Shown here piece by piece: positions 1 to 9,455 of a DNA stretch of 64,000 nt; positions within the stretch are counted from its first letter, which is position 1, and every line of letters begins with the position of its first letter. Source of the stretch: Enhydrobacter aerosaccus (GTDB taxonomy: Bacteria > Pseudomonadota > Alphaproteobacteria > Reyranellales > Reyranellaceae); contig CAIKZO010000011.1 in the NCBI GenBank assembly GCA_903832005.1, positions 45,731-109,730 of the forward strand, given 5' to 3'. The translations under genes were made by a program, and so were the position numbers. The notes under the pieces are model-generated. The model made no database searches, was not told the origin of the DNA, and worked only from the letters and a program-made list of their open reading frames with translations.

Positions 1-974
1 GCGAGATCATCGTCACGCTGGGATCGAAGGAGGGGCTGGCCAACCTCGCGCAGGCGATCACCTCGCCGGGCGATAAGGTGCTGGTGCCGAACCCCAGCTA
101 TCCGATCCATCCGTACGGCTTCATCATCGCCGGGGGCTCGGTGCGCCACATTCCGGTCCCGGGCTCGACCTCGATCGAAGAATTCCTGCCGGCGCTCGAG
201 CGTGCCGTGCGGCACGCAGTGCCCAAGCCCCTCGCGTTGGTGCTGAACTATCCGTCGAACCCGACGGCGCAGGTCGTCGATCTCGATTTCTATGCCGCGA
301 TCGTCGACTTCTGCAAACGCCAGGGCATCTGGATCCTGTCGGATCTCGCCTATGCCGAGATCTACTTCGACGGTGTGCCGCCGCCGTCGGTGTTGCAGGT
401 GCCGGGCGCGCGCGAGATCGCCATCGAGTTCACCTCGATGAGCAAGACCTACTCGATGGCGGGCTGGCGCATGGGCTTCGCCGCCGGCAACAAGACGCTG
501 ATCCAGGCGCTGACGCGCATCAAGTCGTACCTGGACTACGGCGCCTTCACGCCGATCCAGGTGGCGGCAACGGCCGCGCTGAACGGGCCTCAGGACTGCA
601 TCGTCGAGGCGCGCAACACCTACAAGGAACGCCGCGACGTGCTGATCGAGGGATTGACCGCGGCGGGTTGGGACCTGCCGGCGCCGTCGGCCTCGATGTT
701 CGCCTGGGCGCCGATTCCCAAGCCGTTCGCCGAGCTGGGCTCGCTCGCTTTCTCGAAGCTTCTGCTGACGCAGGCCAATGTCGCGCTCTCGCCGGGCATT
801 GGCTTCGGCGAGCACGGCGATGGCTATGTCCGTATTGCCCTCGTCGAGAACAAGCACCGCATTCGGCAGGCGGTGCGCAACATCAAGGCTGTCCTCGCCG
901 ATCCGTCGCGCTCGATCGATCTCTATCTGCGCGGTGTTGGGGACAATATTACCCCCCTGAAGGCTCGCGCCTGA
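1..974 (+). CDS. PLP-dependent class I/II aminotransferase (5' end outside window)
   Basis: Reading frame is open from base 3 to the stop at 972-974, so the N-terminus lies before the window. The visible part covers most of a fold-type I aminotransferase: a substrate/PLP segment NPSYPIHPYG, the NYPSNPTAQ stretch, the SDLAYAEIYFDG strand with its PLP-binding Asp and Tyr, and SMSKTYSMAGWR, whose Lys (codon 444-446) should form the Schiff base. It resembles the alanine/LL-diaminopimelate aminotransferases often found directly upstream of hom in alphaproteobacteria. Exact substrate cannot be told from sequence alone. The first in-frame GTG at 78 is internal, not a start. The following gene hom starts 26 bases later, so the two are probably cotranscribed. 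Confidence 0.88.
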   Translation, partial: EIIVTLGSKEGLANLAQAITSPGDKVLVPNPSYPIHPYGFIIAGGSVRHIPVPGSTSIEEFLPALERAVRHAVPKPLALVLNYPSNPTAQVVDLDFYAAIVDFCKRQGIWILSDLAYAEIYFDGVPPPSVLQVPGAREIAIEFTSMSKTYSMAGWRMGFAAGNKTLIQALTRIKSYLDYGAFTPIQVAATAALNGPQDCIVEARNTYKERRDVLIEGLTAAGWDLPAPSASMFAWAPIPKPFAELGSLAFSKLLLTQANVALSPGIGFGEHGDGYVRIALVENKHRIRQAVRNIKAVLADPSRSIDLYLRGVGDNITPLKARA

Positions 975-1000
975 AGCCAAGCTGTCGTATCAGGCGCCCC

Positions 1001-2293
1001 ATGACACAACCTCTCAAAATCGGCATCGCCGGCCTCGGCACGGTGGGCGCTGGCGTGGTCAAGCTTCTGGCCGAACACGGCCGCCTGCTGGCACTGCGCG
1101 GCGGTCGGCCGCTGAAGCTCGTCGCCGTGAGCGCGCGCTCGAAGGCCAAGAAGCGCGACATCGACCTGTCCAAGGTGCGTTGGGAACGCGATCCGCTGGC
1201 GCTGGCGACGGCCCCGGACATCGACGTCGTCATCGAACTGATCGGCGGCTCGAGCGGCGTGGCGCGCAAGCTGGTCCAGACGGCGTTACGCCAGGGCAAG
1301 CACGTCATCACCGCGAACAAGGCGTTGCTCGCCCATCACGGCGCCGAGCTTGCGGCACTAGCTGAGAAGAAGGGCAAAGCGCTCGCGTTCGAGGCGGCGG
1401 TGGCGGGCGGTATTCCGGTCATCAAGGCCTTGCGCGAGGGGCTGGTCGGCAACCGTGTGAGCCGGCTCTACGGCATCCTGAACGGCACCTGTAACTACAT
1501 CCTGACGACGATGCGCGAGACCGGCCGCGATTTCGGTACCGTGCTCGCCGAGGCACAGGCTGCGGGTTACGCCGAAGCCGATCCGACCTTCGACGTCGAT
1601 GGCATCGACGCCGCGCATAAGCTCGCCGTGCTGACGGGCGCGGCGTTCGGCACCAAGGTGAACTTCGACGGCATTCATGTCGAAGGCATCCGCCGGGTGA
1701 CGGCCGCGGACATCCAGTTTGCCGAGGAACTGGGTTATCGCATCAAGCTGCTGGGCCTTGCCCGCAAGACGCCCTACGGCATCGAGCAGCGCGTACATCC
1801 CTGCATGGTGTCGCTCAAGGCGCCGATCGCGCACATCGAGGGCGTGTTCAACGCCGTCGTGGTCGAGGGCGACTTCGTCGGCACGACCATGTTCCAGGGC
1901 CGTGGCGCGGGGCAGGGGCCGACCGCTTCCGCCGTGGTCGCCGATCTGGTCGACGTGGCACGCGGACATCTCATGCCGGCCTTCGTCGTGCCGGCGGACC
2001 GTCTTGCGGACACGAAAGTCTCGCCGATGGGCCGTCACTTCGGCGCATACTATATGCGGCTCACGGTCCAGGACCGTCCGGGCGTCATCGCCGCGATCTC
2101 GGGCATTCTTGCGAAGGACCGGATCTCGGTCGAGGGTATGCTCCAGCGTGGCCGGTCGCAGTCGGGCGAGGTCCCGGTGGTGATCACCACGCATGAGACG
2201 GAAGAGGCCGCGATGCAGCGCGCGGTTGCACGGATATCAAAGTTGAAAGCGGTGGCCGAAGAGCCCTGCATCATTCGTATCGAACAGTTTTAG
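1001..2293 (+). CDS. hom: homoserine dehydrogenase
   Basis: Makes homoserine from aspartate semialdehyde with NAD(P)H, in the Thr/Met branch of aspartate metabolism. About 430 residues, the usual length of the stand-alone enzyme. The N-terminal Rossmann motif GIAGLGTVGAG sits at about residues 8-18. The TANKALLAHHG and YGILNGTCNYILT motifs mark the catalytic domain, and a C-terminal ACT-type domain (DRPGVIAAISGILAKD region onward) suggests allosteric control by an amino acid. The ATG at 1001 is chosen because the Rossmann strand begins at once after it; the frame is open further upstream but that part overlaps the aminotransferase. No strong ribosome site is visible. It is followed 15 bases later by glpX. 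Confidence 0.95.
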   Translation: MTQPLKIGIAGLGTVGAGVVKLLAEHGRLLALRGGRPLKLVAVSARSKAKKRDIDLSKVRWERDPLALATAPDIDVVIELIGGSSGVARKLVQTALRQGKHVITANKALLAHHGAELAALAEKKGKALAFEAAVAGGIPVIKALREGLVGNRVSRLYGILNGTCNYILTTMRETGRDFGTVLAEAQAAGYAEADPTFDVDGIDAAHKLAVLTGAAFGTKVNFDGIHVEGIRRVTAADIQFAEELGYRIKLLGLARKTPYGIEQRVHPCMVSLKAPIAHIEGVFNAVVVEGDFVGTTMFQGRGAGQGPTASAVVADLVDVARGHLMPAFVVPADRLADTKVSPMGRHFGAYYMRLTVQDRPGVIAAISGILAKDRISVEGMLQRGRSQSGEVPVVITTHETEEAAMQRAVARISKLKAVAEEPCIIRIEQF

Positions 2294-2308
2294 GACCTGG
2301 AGGAAACG

Positions 2309-3292
2309 ATGGCCGCAGAAGCCAAGATGGACCGCAACCTCGCACTCGAAGCCGTGCGCGTCACCGAAGCTGCCGCCCTGGCCGCCTCGAAGCTGATGGG
2401 GCGTGGCGATGAGAAGATGGCCGACCAGGCCGCGGTCGATGCCATGCGCACGTCGCTGAACGCTTTGTCGATCGACGGAACTGTCGTTATCGGCGAAGGC
2501 GAGCGCGACGAAGCGCCGATGCTCTACATCGGTGAGAAGGTCGGCACCGGCGGTCCCAAGATCGACATCGCCCTCGACCCGCTTGAAGGCACGACCATCA
2601 CCGCCAAGGGCCTGCCCAATGCGCTGGCGGTCATGGCGATGGCGGAGGACGGTGGCTTCCTCAACGCGCCCGACGTCTACATGGACAAGATCGCTGTCGG
2701 CGCCGGCCTGCCGGAAGGCATCGTCGATCTCGACAAGACTCCGGCTCAGAACCTGGCCGACGTCGCCAAGGCCAAGAAGATCGGCGTGCCGAACCTGGTC
2801 GTCTGCATCCTTGACCGGCCGCGCCACTCCGAGCTGATCGCCAAGGTGCGCGAGGCGGGAGCCCGCATCGTGCTGATCGGCGACGGCGACGTATCGGGCG
2901 TGATCGCGACCTCGACCGGCGACTCCGGCATCGACATCTACATGGGCTCGGGCGGCGCACCTGAAGGCGTGCTGGCAGCCGCGGCGTTGCGCTGCATCGG
3001 TGGCCAGATCCAGGGCCGCCTGCTGTTCCGCAACGACGACGAGAAGGGTCGCGCCAAGAAGTGGGGCATCACCGATCTCAATCGCAAGTATTCGATGCTC
3101 GAAATGGCCAAGGGCGACGTGATGTTCGCGGCCACCGGTGTCACCAACGGCTCGATGCTGAAGGGCGTGCGCCGCTTCGGTAACGGTGCCGAGACGCACT
3201 CGATCATCATGCGGTCGAAGACCGGCACGGTGCGGTGGATTTCTGCCCATCACAATTTCTCGATAAAGACTGGCCTGCCGAGCTGGGCCTAG
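2309..3292 (+). CDS. glpX: class II fructose-1,6-bisphosphatase
   Basis: Hydrolyses fructose-1,6-bisphosphate in gluconeogenesis; the family is metal dependent and also includes sedoheptulose bisphosphatases. 327 residues, full length. Diagnostic motifs are IGEGERDEAP at residues 61-70 and DPLEGTT at 90-96 (metal and phosphate binding), with later conserved GDGDVSGVI and GSGGAPEGVLAAAALR. Ribosome site CTGGAGGAAACG lies just ahead of the ATG. It sits in the conserved aminotransferase-hom-glpX-recJ order seen in many alphaproteobacteria, 15 bases after hom, so the three are likely one transcript. Confidence 0.95.
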   Translation: MAAEAKMDRNLALEAVRVTEAAALAASKLMGRGDEKMADQAAVDAMRTSLNALSIDGTVVIGEGERDEAPMLYIGEKVGTGGPKIDIALDPLEGTTITAKGLPNALAVMAMAEDGGFLNAPDVYMDKIAVGAGLPEGIVDLDKTPAQNLADVAKAKKIGVPNLVVCILDRPRHSELIAKVREAGARIVLIGDGDVSGVIATSTGDSGIDIYMGSGGAPEGVLAAAALRCIGGQIQGRLLFRNDDEKGRAKKWGITDLNRKYSMLEMAKGDVMFAATGVTNGSMLKGVRRFGNGAETHSIIMRSKTGTVRWISAHHNFSIKTGLPSWA

Positions 3293-3305
3293 TCATGCTG
3301 GGAGG

Positions 3306-3815
3306 ATGCGGGCTCTTCTGATCGCCTGTGTCCTCCCGATCCTGGCTGCAAGCCCGCCGGCTGCGGCCTTGGACGACGATTGCGGCCAGATGCCGAGCAC
3401 CAACGGCCGCGAAGGCGATCCCTTCGCCAGTTACCTGCCGACCGTCGATAGCGCGCTCTCCTTGCCCAAGGAGGGCGTATTCGCATTGCACCTGCGGCCT
3501 GCCTCCGAGGTGATCTACCTTGTGCTGCCGGAACGCGGCAGCGACGGCGGAAACGGCGGCATAGTTACGCTCGAGAACATCCCCGCCGGTCGTTACCGCA
3601 TCGTCACCTCGGAAGAAGCCTGGATCGACGCAGTGCAGGACAATGTGCGCCTGCCGGTGCTCGCCTCGCGCCGGGTCGACGATTGCCCGGGCACGCGGCA
3701 GAGCGTGCAGGTCGAGGTCAAGGGGCAGCCGCTCACCCTACAATTTGGCGGCGCTTCGGCCGAGCGGATCAAGGTCGCGGTGCTGCGGATCTGGCCGTTC
3801 GAGTGGAAATGGTGA
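3306..3815 (+). CDS. small secreted hypothetical protein between glpX and recJ
   Basis: 169 residues with a clear Sec signal peptide (MRALLIACVLPILAASPPAAA then LDDDCGQ). Two cysteines, near the mature N-terminus and in VDDCPG, could form a disulfide. The body is a compact beta-rich stretch ending in IWPFEWKW. I do not recognise a named family. The upstream GGGAGG abuts the ATG with almost no spacer and no other in-frame start exists, so initiation may depend on coupling to glpX, which ends 13 bases earlier. Periplasmic location is inferred from the signal peptide; function unknown. Confidence 0.7.
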   Translation: MRALLIACVLPILAASPPAAALDDDCGQMPSTNGREGDPFASYLPTVDSALSLPKEGVFALHLRPASEVIYLVLPERGSDGGNGGIVTLENIPAGRYRIVTSEEAWIDAVQDNVRLPVLASRRVDDCPGTRQSVQVEVKGQPLTLQFGGASAERIKVAVLRIWPFEWKW

Positions 3816-3850
3816 CACTCCGTCCACAGGGCCTTCGGCTAACATAGGCG

Positions 3851-5671
3851 ATGTCCTCTGAACTACGCGGTGAACGCGCAGCCTTCCTCGACGTCGAGAA
3901 GTCGCTGACCGGCCGGCGCTGGGCCGCACGCTTGAATGACGAGCGCGCCGCCCTGGCAATCGCCCAGCGTCATGGCGTGCCCGATGCGATTGCCCGGCTA
4001 CTGGCGGCGCGCGACGTGCCGATCGACGAGGTGCCCGATTTCCTCGAGCCGACTCTGCGCAAGCTGCTGCCGGATCCCTCCCATCTCAAGGACATGGATG
4101 CGGCCATCGCCCGGCTGTCGGCGGCGGTGCAGGCAAACGAGAAGATCGTCGTGTTCGGCGATTACGATGTCGATGGCGCGACTTCGTCGGCATTGCTGCT
4201 GCGCTTCTTCCGCGCCGTCGGCGGCAATATCGGCGTCTACATTCCCGACCGTCGCAAGGAGGGCTATGGCCCGAACTCGCCGGCGTTGCTCAAGATCAAG
4301 GAAGAGGGCGCGCAGGTCGTCGTCACCGTCGATTGCGGCGTGACGGCCTACGAGCCTCTCAAGGAGGCGAAGAAGGCCGGCCTCGATATGATCGTCATCG
4401 ATCATCATCAGGCAGAGATCGTCTTGCCCGAGGCGGTGGCCGTGGTCGATCCCAACCGCCTGGACGACGACAGCCCGCACAAGCAGCTTGCAGCGGTCGG
4501 CGTGGCCTTCCTGCTGGCCGTCGGCGTCAATCGCGCGCTGCGGCTGGCGAACTGGTACGGGCCGTCGCGCCCCGAGCCCGACCTCCGGCAGTGGCTGGAT
4601 CTCGTGGCGCTGGGCACGGTGGCCGACGTCGTGCCGCTCACGGGACTCAACCGCGCGCTGGTGCGGCAGGGGCTGCAGGTCATGCAGAAGCGCGGCAATG
4701 TCGGGCTGGCGGCCCTAGCCGACATCGCCAAGCTGCGCGAGGCGCCGGGCGCTTATCACCTGGGTTTCATGCTGGGACCGCGGGTCAATGCCGGCGGGAG
4801 GGTCGGGCAAGCCGATCTCGGCGCGCGGCTGCTGTCGAGCGAGGACCCGCATGAGGTGGGCGTGCTGGCGCTACGGCTCGACGAGTTCAATGCCGAACGC
4901 CGCGCCATCGAGCGCGAGGTGCTCGACCAGGCAATCGCACGCATCGAAGGTACCTACGGCCCCGATCGCGCCGGGATGCCGTCGACGCTGATCGTGGAGA
5001 GCGATGGCTGGCACGTCGGCGTGATCGGCATCGTGGCCAGCCGACTTGTCGAACGCTACGGCCGGCCGGCCTTCGTGATCGGTATGGACGGGGAGATCGG
5101 CAAGGGCTCCGGCCGCTCGGTGCGCGGCGTAGACCTTGGCGCCGCCGTCCTGGCCGCGCGGCAGTCGGGCCTGCTGGTGAACGGGGGCGGCCACGCCATG
5201 GCCGCGGGCCTCACGGTCGCGCGGAGCGCATTGCCGGAACTCGTCAAATTCCTCGACGGACGCATTGCCCCGCAGCTTGGCGCCGCGCCCGCGCTACGGG
5301 AGCTCGGCATCGATGCGGCGCTGGCGCCGGCGGCGGCCACGCAGGAGCTGATTGAGATGATCGAGCGGGTGGGGCCGTTCGGGGCCGGCAACGCCCAGCC
5401 GCGCTTCGTGCTGCCGAGTGTGCGGGTGAGTTATGCCCAGACCGTGGGGGAGGGGCATGTCCGCTGCACCCTGGTGGGCCAGCAGCGCGGCCGGGTGGAG
5501 GCGATCGCCTTCCGGGCCGGCCAGTCGGCTTTGGGGCCGGCTTTGCTCGATCCGGCGCGGCCAATCCTGCATGTGGCGGGCGCTTTACGGATCGAGAGCT
5601 ACAACGGCCGGACCTCGGTCCGGCTGCAGATCGACGATGCGGCCAGCGCCGGCGGTTCCGTCCTGTCATAA
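3851..5671 (+). CDS. recJ: single-stranded-DNA-specific 5'-3' exonuclease RecJ
   Basis: Degrades single-stranded DNA 5' to 3' in recombination and mismatch repair. 606 residues, typical for alphaproteobacterial RecJ. The DHH phosphoesterase core shows DYDVDG at residues 104-109 (metal ligands), VTVDCGV, and the DHH signature in IVIDHHQAE around residue 184; the DHHA1 domain shows VNGGGHAMAAGLTV with the conserved GGGH. An OB-like C-terminal region follows (VRCTLVGQQRGRVEAIAF). The ATG at 3851 gives the normal N-terminus. It closes the housekeeping block and is followed by tRNA-Glu. Confidence 0.95.
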   Translation: MSSELRGERAAFLDVEKSLTGRRWAARLNDERAALAIAQRHGVPDAIARLLAARDVPIDEVPDFLEPTLRKLLPDPSHLKDMDAAIARLSAAVQANEKIVVFGDYDVDGATSSALLLRFFRAVGGNIGVYIPDRRKEGYGPNSPALLKIKEEGAQVVVTVDCGVTAYEPLKEAKKAGLDMIVIDHHQAEIVLPEAVAVVDPNRLDDDSPHKQLAAVGVAFLLAVGVNRALRLANWYGPSRPEPDLRQWLDLVALGTVADVVPLTGLNRALVRQGLQVMQKRGNVGLAALADIAKLREAPGAYHLGFMLGPRVNAGGRVGQADLGARLLSSEDPHEVGVLALRLDEFNAERRAIEREVLDQAIARIEGTYGPDRAGMPSTLIVESDGWHVGVIGIVASRLVERYGRPAFVIGMDGEIGKGSGRSVRGVDLGAAVLAARQSGLLVNGGGHAMAAGLTVARSALPELVKFLDGRIAPQLGAAPALRELGIDAALAPAAATQELIEMIERVGPFGAGNAQPRFVLPSVRVSYAQTVGEGHVRCTLVGQQRGRVEAIAFRAGQSALGPALLDPARPILHVAGALRIESYNGRTSVRLQIDDAASAGGSVLS

Positions 5672-5720
5672 CGCCGCCTTGATTTCGCGGGCCTATCCCG
5701 CTACATGCTCCCGCGCCTTC

Positions 5721-5796
5721 GTCCCCTTCGTCTAGAGGCCTAGGACACTGCCCTTTCACGGCGGCGACACGGGTTCGAATCCCGTAGGGGACGCCA
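5721..5796 (+). tRNA. tRNA-Glu (anticodon TTC), CCA encoded
   Basis: Acceptor stem GTCCCCT pairs with AGGGGAC, then discriminator G and an encoded CCA. Anticodon stem CTGCC/GGCGG encloses loop CTTTCAC with anticodon TTC at 5755-5757. The T arm is ACGGG-TTCGAAT-CCCGT. The sequence is close to other bacterial tRNA-Glu genes. No integrated element or repeated 3' end was seen beside it. Confidence 0.97.
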
Positions 5797-5889
5797 GCGC
5801 GCCTTAAATCTTCCTTTTCCTCGCATCGCCGAGGAGGAGGTGAGATCATCCTGCCTCTCCCCCTGATTTCGAGTGACGGTGGTCTGGCG

Positions 5890-7605
5890 ATGTGGCGCGA
5901 GCGTGCGGGAACGGTCTTCGAGTGCGAGAAAACACCGGTCACCGCGGCACGCGGCATGGCCGTCACCAACCATCCATTGGCATCGGCGGCTGCGGCGGAA
6001 ATGATCGCCTCGGGCGGCAATGCGATCGACGCGACCGTTGCCGCGCTGTTCACGCTGACCGTGGTCGAGCCGATGATGGTCGGCATCTTCGGGGGCGGCA
6101 CGACGCTGATCCGGCTGGCCGACGGCCGGGAGATCATCCTCGACGGTCTGTCGACGGCGCCTGCGATCACCAAACCCGATAGCTACACGCCGGTTTCGGA
6201 CACCTGGCCGACCTACATGGAGACCGAGGGCTGGGCCAACCGGGTGGGGCCGAAAGCGATCGCCGTGCCTGGCAACCTGAAGGCCTGGTGCGAGGTCGCC
6301 GAGCGCTTTGGACGTCTGAGCCTTGCCGCACTGGTCGAGCCGGCGATCCGCCACGCCTCGCGCGGCTTCCGGGTGACGCCCTATCTCGCGACGTGCATCG
6401 CCGATACCGCCTTCGATCTGGTCAACGATCCGACGATCGCCTCGATCTTTGTGCCGGGTGGCACGCCATTGAAGGCGGGTGACCTGCTGATCCAGGCGGA
6501 CTATGCCGAAACCTTGCGCGGCATTGCCCAGCACGGGCCGGGCTTCCTCTACGGCGGTGACCTCGGCCGCAAGGTCGCGAGCTACCTCGAACAGGCCGGC
6601 TCCTTCGTGCGGTTCGAGGATCTGGTGAACTACAAGACCGTGCAGCGCGAGCCGGTGCGCGGCACCTATCGCGGCGTCGAGATCGTCGGGCCGGCGCCGC
6701 CATGTTCGGGCGGCGTCCACACCGTCCAGATCCTGAACATGCTGGAGGCGTTCGACCTGAAGAAGCTCGGCTTCGGCACGCCCGAGACCGTTCACCTCGT
6801 GCTCGAATGCCTGAAGATTGCCGCCGCCGATCGCCGTGCGGCGACCGCGGATCCTGCGTTCGTCGATGTACCGGTGGCGAGGCTGATCTCCAAGGCCTAT
6901 GCCGAGGAGCGCCGCGCCGAGATCGACCTCACGCGGGCCGGGACGTTCGAATCGCGCGTGCTTTCCAACGAGTCGCAGAACACCACGCATGTCACCATCG
7001 CCGACGGCGAGGGCAACATCGTGAATTCGACGCAGACGATCAACAGCCTGTTCGGCGCGCGCATCATGATCCCGGATACGGGCATCATCCCGAACAACTA
7101 CATGCTGCTGTTCGACCCGCATCCCGGTAACGCGCTCTCGTTGGCGCCCGGCAAGCGGATCACCAGCGGCATCACCACCCTGATCGGGAAGAGGGATGGC
7201 AAGCCGATCTTTGCGCTCGGCCTGCCCGGCGCGCATCGCATTCCGGCCGCGGCCATGCAGGCTGTCCTCAACATCGTCGATCATGGCATGAGCCTGCAAG
7301 AAGCGGTCGAAGCGCCGCGCATCTTCACGCAAGGCCAGGACGCCGAAATCGAGAAGGGCTTTCCCGAAGCGGTGCGGTCGAGGCTGGCGGGCATGGGGCA
7401 TCCAGTCGTCGCGGTCGAGCATGTCGCGGGCGGCATGGCCGCCATCGGCTTCAGTGCGGACGGCACGATGACCGGCGCTGCCTGCTGGCGAGCCGACGGC
7501 ACGCCGCTGGGTATGGGCGGCGGTCTCGCCCGCAAGAACACGAGCTTCTTCACCGATCCGCGCGGTATCGCGGCCCGCGCCGCCGCAGCCAGAAAACAGT
7601 CGTGA
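5890..7605 (+). CDS. gamma-glutamyltransferase family Ntn-hydrolase
   Basis: Family enzymes cleave gamma-glutamyl bonds (glutathione and conjugates) or related amides after self-processing into two subunits. 571 residues. Large-subunit motifs: HPLASAAAAEMIASGGNAIDA near the N-terminus and VVEPMMVGIFGGG. The processing site is QNTTHVTIADG, with the nucleophile Thr at about residue 365; the small subunit carries NSTQTINSLFG. Unlike the classical periplasmic enzyme there is no signal peptide, so a cytoplasmic GGT-like hydrolase or acylase is possible. It is a stand-alone gene 93 bases after tRNA-Glu with no clear ribosome site. Family assignment is firm, substrate is not. Confidence 0.88.
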   Translation: MWRERAGTVFECEKTPVTAARGMAVTNHPLASAAAAEMIASGGNAIDATVAALFTLTVVEPMMVGIFGGGTTLIRLADGREIILDGLSTAPAITKPDSYTPVSDTWPTYMETEGWANRVGPKAIAVPGNLKAWCEVAERFGRLSLAALVEPAIRHASRGFRVTPYLATCIADTAFDLVNDPTIASIFVPGGTPLKAGDLLIQADYAETLRGIAQHGPGFLYGGDLGRKVASYLEQAGSFVRFEDLVNYKTVQREPVRGTYRGVEIVGPAPPCSGGVHTVQILNMLEAFDLKKLGFGTPETVHLVLECLKIAAADRRAATADPAFVDVPVARLISKAYAEERRAEIDLTRAGTFESRVLSNESQNTTHVTIADGEGNIVNSTQTINSLFGARIMIPDTGIIPNNYMLLFDPHPGNALSLAPGKRITSGITTLIGKRDGKPIFALGLPGAHRIPAAAMQAVLNIVDHGMSLQEAVEAPRIFTQGQDAEIEKGFPEAVRSRLAGMGHPVVAVEHVAGGMAAIGFSADGTMTGAACWRADGTPLGMGGGLARKNTSFFTDPRGIAARAAAARKQS

Positions 7606-7835
7606 TGCAGCGGTTCGATTGCCGGAATGTCTCCGAGGCCGACGCTTCGAACTCACGGCGGGGTTCGATGGTCGGTACGAAAACTACCAAAGCGACCATT
7701 CGACCGGCGAGTTCATGGAAGTGGGTGATAGGCGGCGCGTGATCGCGACGGGCCGCCGCTCTTCGCCAATGCAATTTCAGCGCTGCGGCCGGCACATGCG
7801 CTGACGGTCGTACTCCCGCTGGTCGAAATGAATGA

Positions 7836-8096
7836 CCTGCAAGGAACGACGGCAAAGGGGGGTGGAGTGAGACGCCTGTGGTGCCCGTGTGCACGCTGTG
7901 GGATTTCAGGACCTGTCACGGCGGAATGCCCAATCGCTCCGATCGGCATCGCTCGAAGTTCTACGCGGTCTACTCGCGACAGTGGTATAAGGATCCGGTG
8001 AATTATGGTCGCGGGGGCAGCAATCGATTGTCTTTCCCCACGGATTTCAAGGACACTCTGCCTGAAGATGTGCAGGCACTGTTTTCAAAGAAGTAG
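7836..8096 (+). pseudogene. C-terminal remnant of a phytanoyl-CoA dioxygenase-like protein
   Basis: The open frame starts after a stop at 7833-7835 and encodes a short C-terminal end: VVPVCTLWDFRTCHGGMPNRS and YAVYSRQWYKDPVNY. In PhyH-family Fe(II)/2-oxoglutarate oxygenases the C-terminal block has the form LWD-R-xHRGGxNRSD-PR-xxxxVYSRPWYRD, carrying the distal iron-binding His and the 2-oxoglutarate Arg. The rest of the enzyme, including the HxD motif, is missing, and the DNA from 7606 to 7835 shows no convincing PhyH frame. I read this as a decayed gene end. A short expressed protein from the GTG at 7878 cannot be excluded. Confidence 0.6.
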
Positions 8097-8108
8097 GGGA
8101 GTACTTCA

Positions 8109-8447
8109 ATGAATCGCTTCATCACCTTACTGCTGGCGGTCGCCACTCTGGGGGCCTGCAGCGAGCAGCAGATGCCGCTGTCGGGTTCCAGTGCTCAATA
8201 CCTCAACGTCGAAGGCAAGCGCATCCAGGTGCGTGTCTCGCCCTTCGGCGGACCGGGTGAATATCGCCTCATGGCGGCACGCGACGCGATCGGCTGGAAC
8301 CTCGACGACGAGAATGAACGGCGCCGGGCTGAGTATGCAGCGAACTATTACATGAAGCAGACCTGCGTGCAGCGCGGCTATCAGGTGCTCGAAGCGGGCA
8401 TGCTCGACACGATCAATTACTTCGCCCGTTTCAAGTGCAACGGCTGA
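8109..8447 (+). CDS. small putative lipoprotein
   Basis: 112 residues. N-terminus MNRFITLLLAVATLGAC fits a lipoprotein signal with lipobox LGAC and Cys at residue 17 as the lipidated residue. The mature part has no repeats or recognised domain; it contains YAANYYMKQTCVQRGYQVLE and ends with a second Cys pair partner (FKCNG), so a disulfide is possible. AGGGGAG lies just ahead of the ATG. Function unknown. Confidence 0.7.
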   Translation: MNRFITLLLAVATLGACSEQQMPLSGSSAQYLNVEGKRIQVRVSPFGGPGEYRLMAARDAIGWNLDDENERRRAEYAANYYMKQTCVQRGYQVLEAGMLDTINYFARFKCNG

Positions 8448-8449
8448 CC

Positions 8450-9388
8450 ATGCCGCGCCTCGGATACCTGCTCCCGACACGGGAGCGCATGATGGACGAC
8501 GAGCCCGAGACGGCGCCGCTGCTGGCGCTTGCCGAGAGAGCGGAGGGGCTTGGCTTCGACTCGGTGTGGGTCGGCGATTCGCTGATTGCCCGGCCGCGTC
8601 ACGAACCCATGACCTTGTTGGCCGCCGTGGCGGCGCGGACGCGCAAGGTCGAACTGGGCACGGCGGTGCTGCTGCCGGCGTTGCGCAATCCCGTCGTGCT
8701 GGCTCACCAGGTGGCAACGCTCGACCGGATTTCCGAGGGCCGCTTGATCCTGGGCATCGGCATCGCGTCGGACGTGCCCAACATCCGCGCCGAATTCGTG
8801 GCGGCTGGCGTGCCGTTCGAGAAGCGGGTGGGCACCCTCGTCGAGGGCGTTGCCCTGATGCGCGCCCTGTGGACGGGTAAGCCCGTCGACTGGGATGGCC
8901 GCTGGAAGATGAAAGGCGCCGTGCTCGGGCCGACGCCCCACCGGCCGGAGGGTCCGCCGATCTGGATCGGTGGCTCGGTCGTCGCGGCCGCGCGCGAGCG
9001 CACCGGGCGTCTGTTCGACGGCTGGTTCCCCAATGCCCCCTGGGCCACCGACTACGCAGCGCAGTGGGCCGAAGTGAAGGCGGCGGCGCAAAAGGCGGGG
9101 CGGGATCCGGCCAAGCTTACCGGAGCGATGTATCTTACGTTGTCGATCGACGACAATGCGGCACGCGCCGAGGCACGGATCGATACCTATCTCGAGCAGT
9201 ATTACGGGCAGAGGCCCGATGTGATGCGCAAGCGCCAGATGTGCTTCGCGGGGCCGGCGGCGGAGGCTGGCGCATGGCTCAAGTCCTACGCCGATGCGGG
9301 CGCAAGCCATCTGGTCATTCGGTTCGCTGGTGAGCATGAGCGCCAGATGGAGATTGTGTCTCAACTGAGGCGCGACCTCGGCTGGTAG
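8450..9388 (+). CDS. LLM-class (luciferase-like) flavin-dependent oxidoreductase
   Basis: 312 residues of a TIM-barrel luciferase-like monooxygenase. Typical segments: [18 protein letters not shown], an [22 protein letters not shown] strand, the [14 protein letters not shown] loop, [26 protein letters not shown], and [13 protein letters not shown]. These proteins use FMN or F420 and attack varied small substrates; the cofactor is not decided here. The ATG at 8450 starts the barrel directly ([12 protein letters not shown]); an upstream GTG in the same frame lies inside the lipoprotein gene. No ribosome site is visible, so coupling to the lipoprotein gene is possible. Confidence 0.85.
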   Translation: MPRLGYLLPTRERMMDDEPETAPLLALAERAEGLGFDSVWVGDSLIARPRHEPMTLLAAVAARTRKVELGTAVLLPALRNPVVLAHQVATLDRISEGRLILGIGIASDVPNIRAEFVAAGVPFEKRVGTLVEGVALMRALWTGKPVDWDGRWKMKGAVLGPTPHRPEGPPIWIGGSVVAAARERTGRLFDGWFPNAPWATDYAAQWAEVKAAAQKAGRDPAKLTGAMYLTLSIDDNAARAEARIDTYLEQYYGQRPDVMRKRQMCFAGPAAEAGAWLKSYADAGASHLVIRFAGEHERQMEIVSQLRRDLGW

Positions 9389-9455
9389 GCCAAATCGGCG
9401 GCAACGAGATCGCCGCCCTGTGCGTTGTATGGGTCCACATGCACAGGAGGCACGA

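Noticed and set aside
5721..5796. Integrated element at tRNA-Glu, tRNA-Pro or tRNA-Arg
   Set aside because: No integrase, no repeated tRNA 3' end and no change of composition beside these genes.
5740..7656. 638-residue minus-strand open frame
   Set aside because: Antisense to the GGT gene with shadow-frame composition and no motif; it even covers tRNA-Glu.
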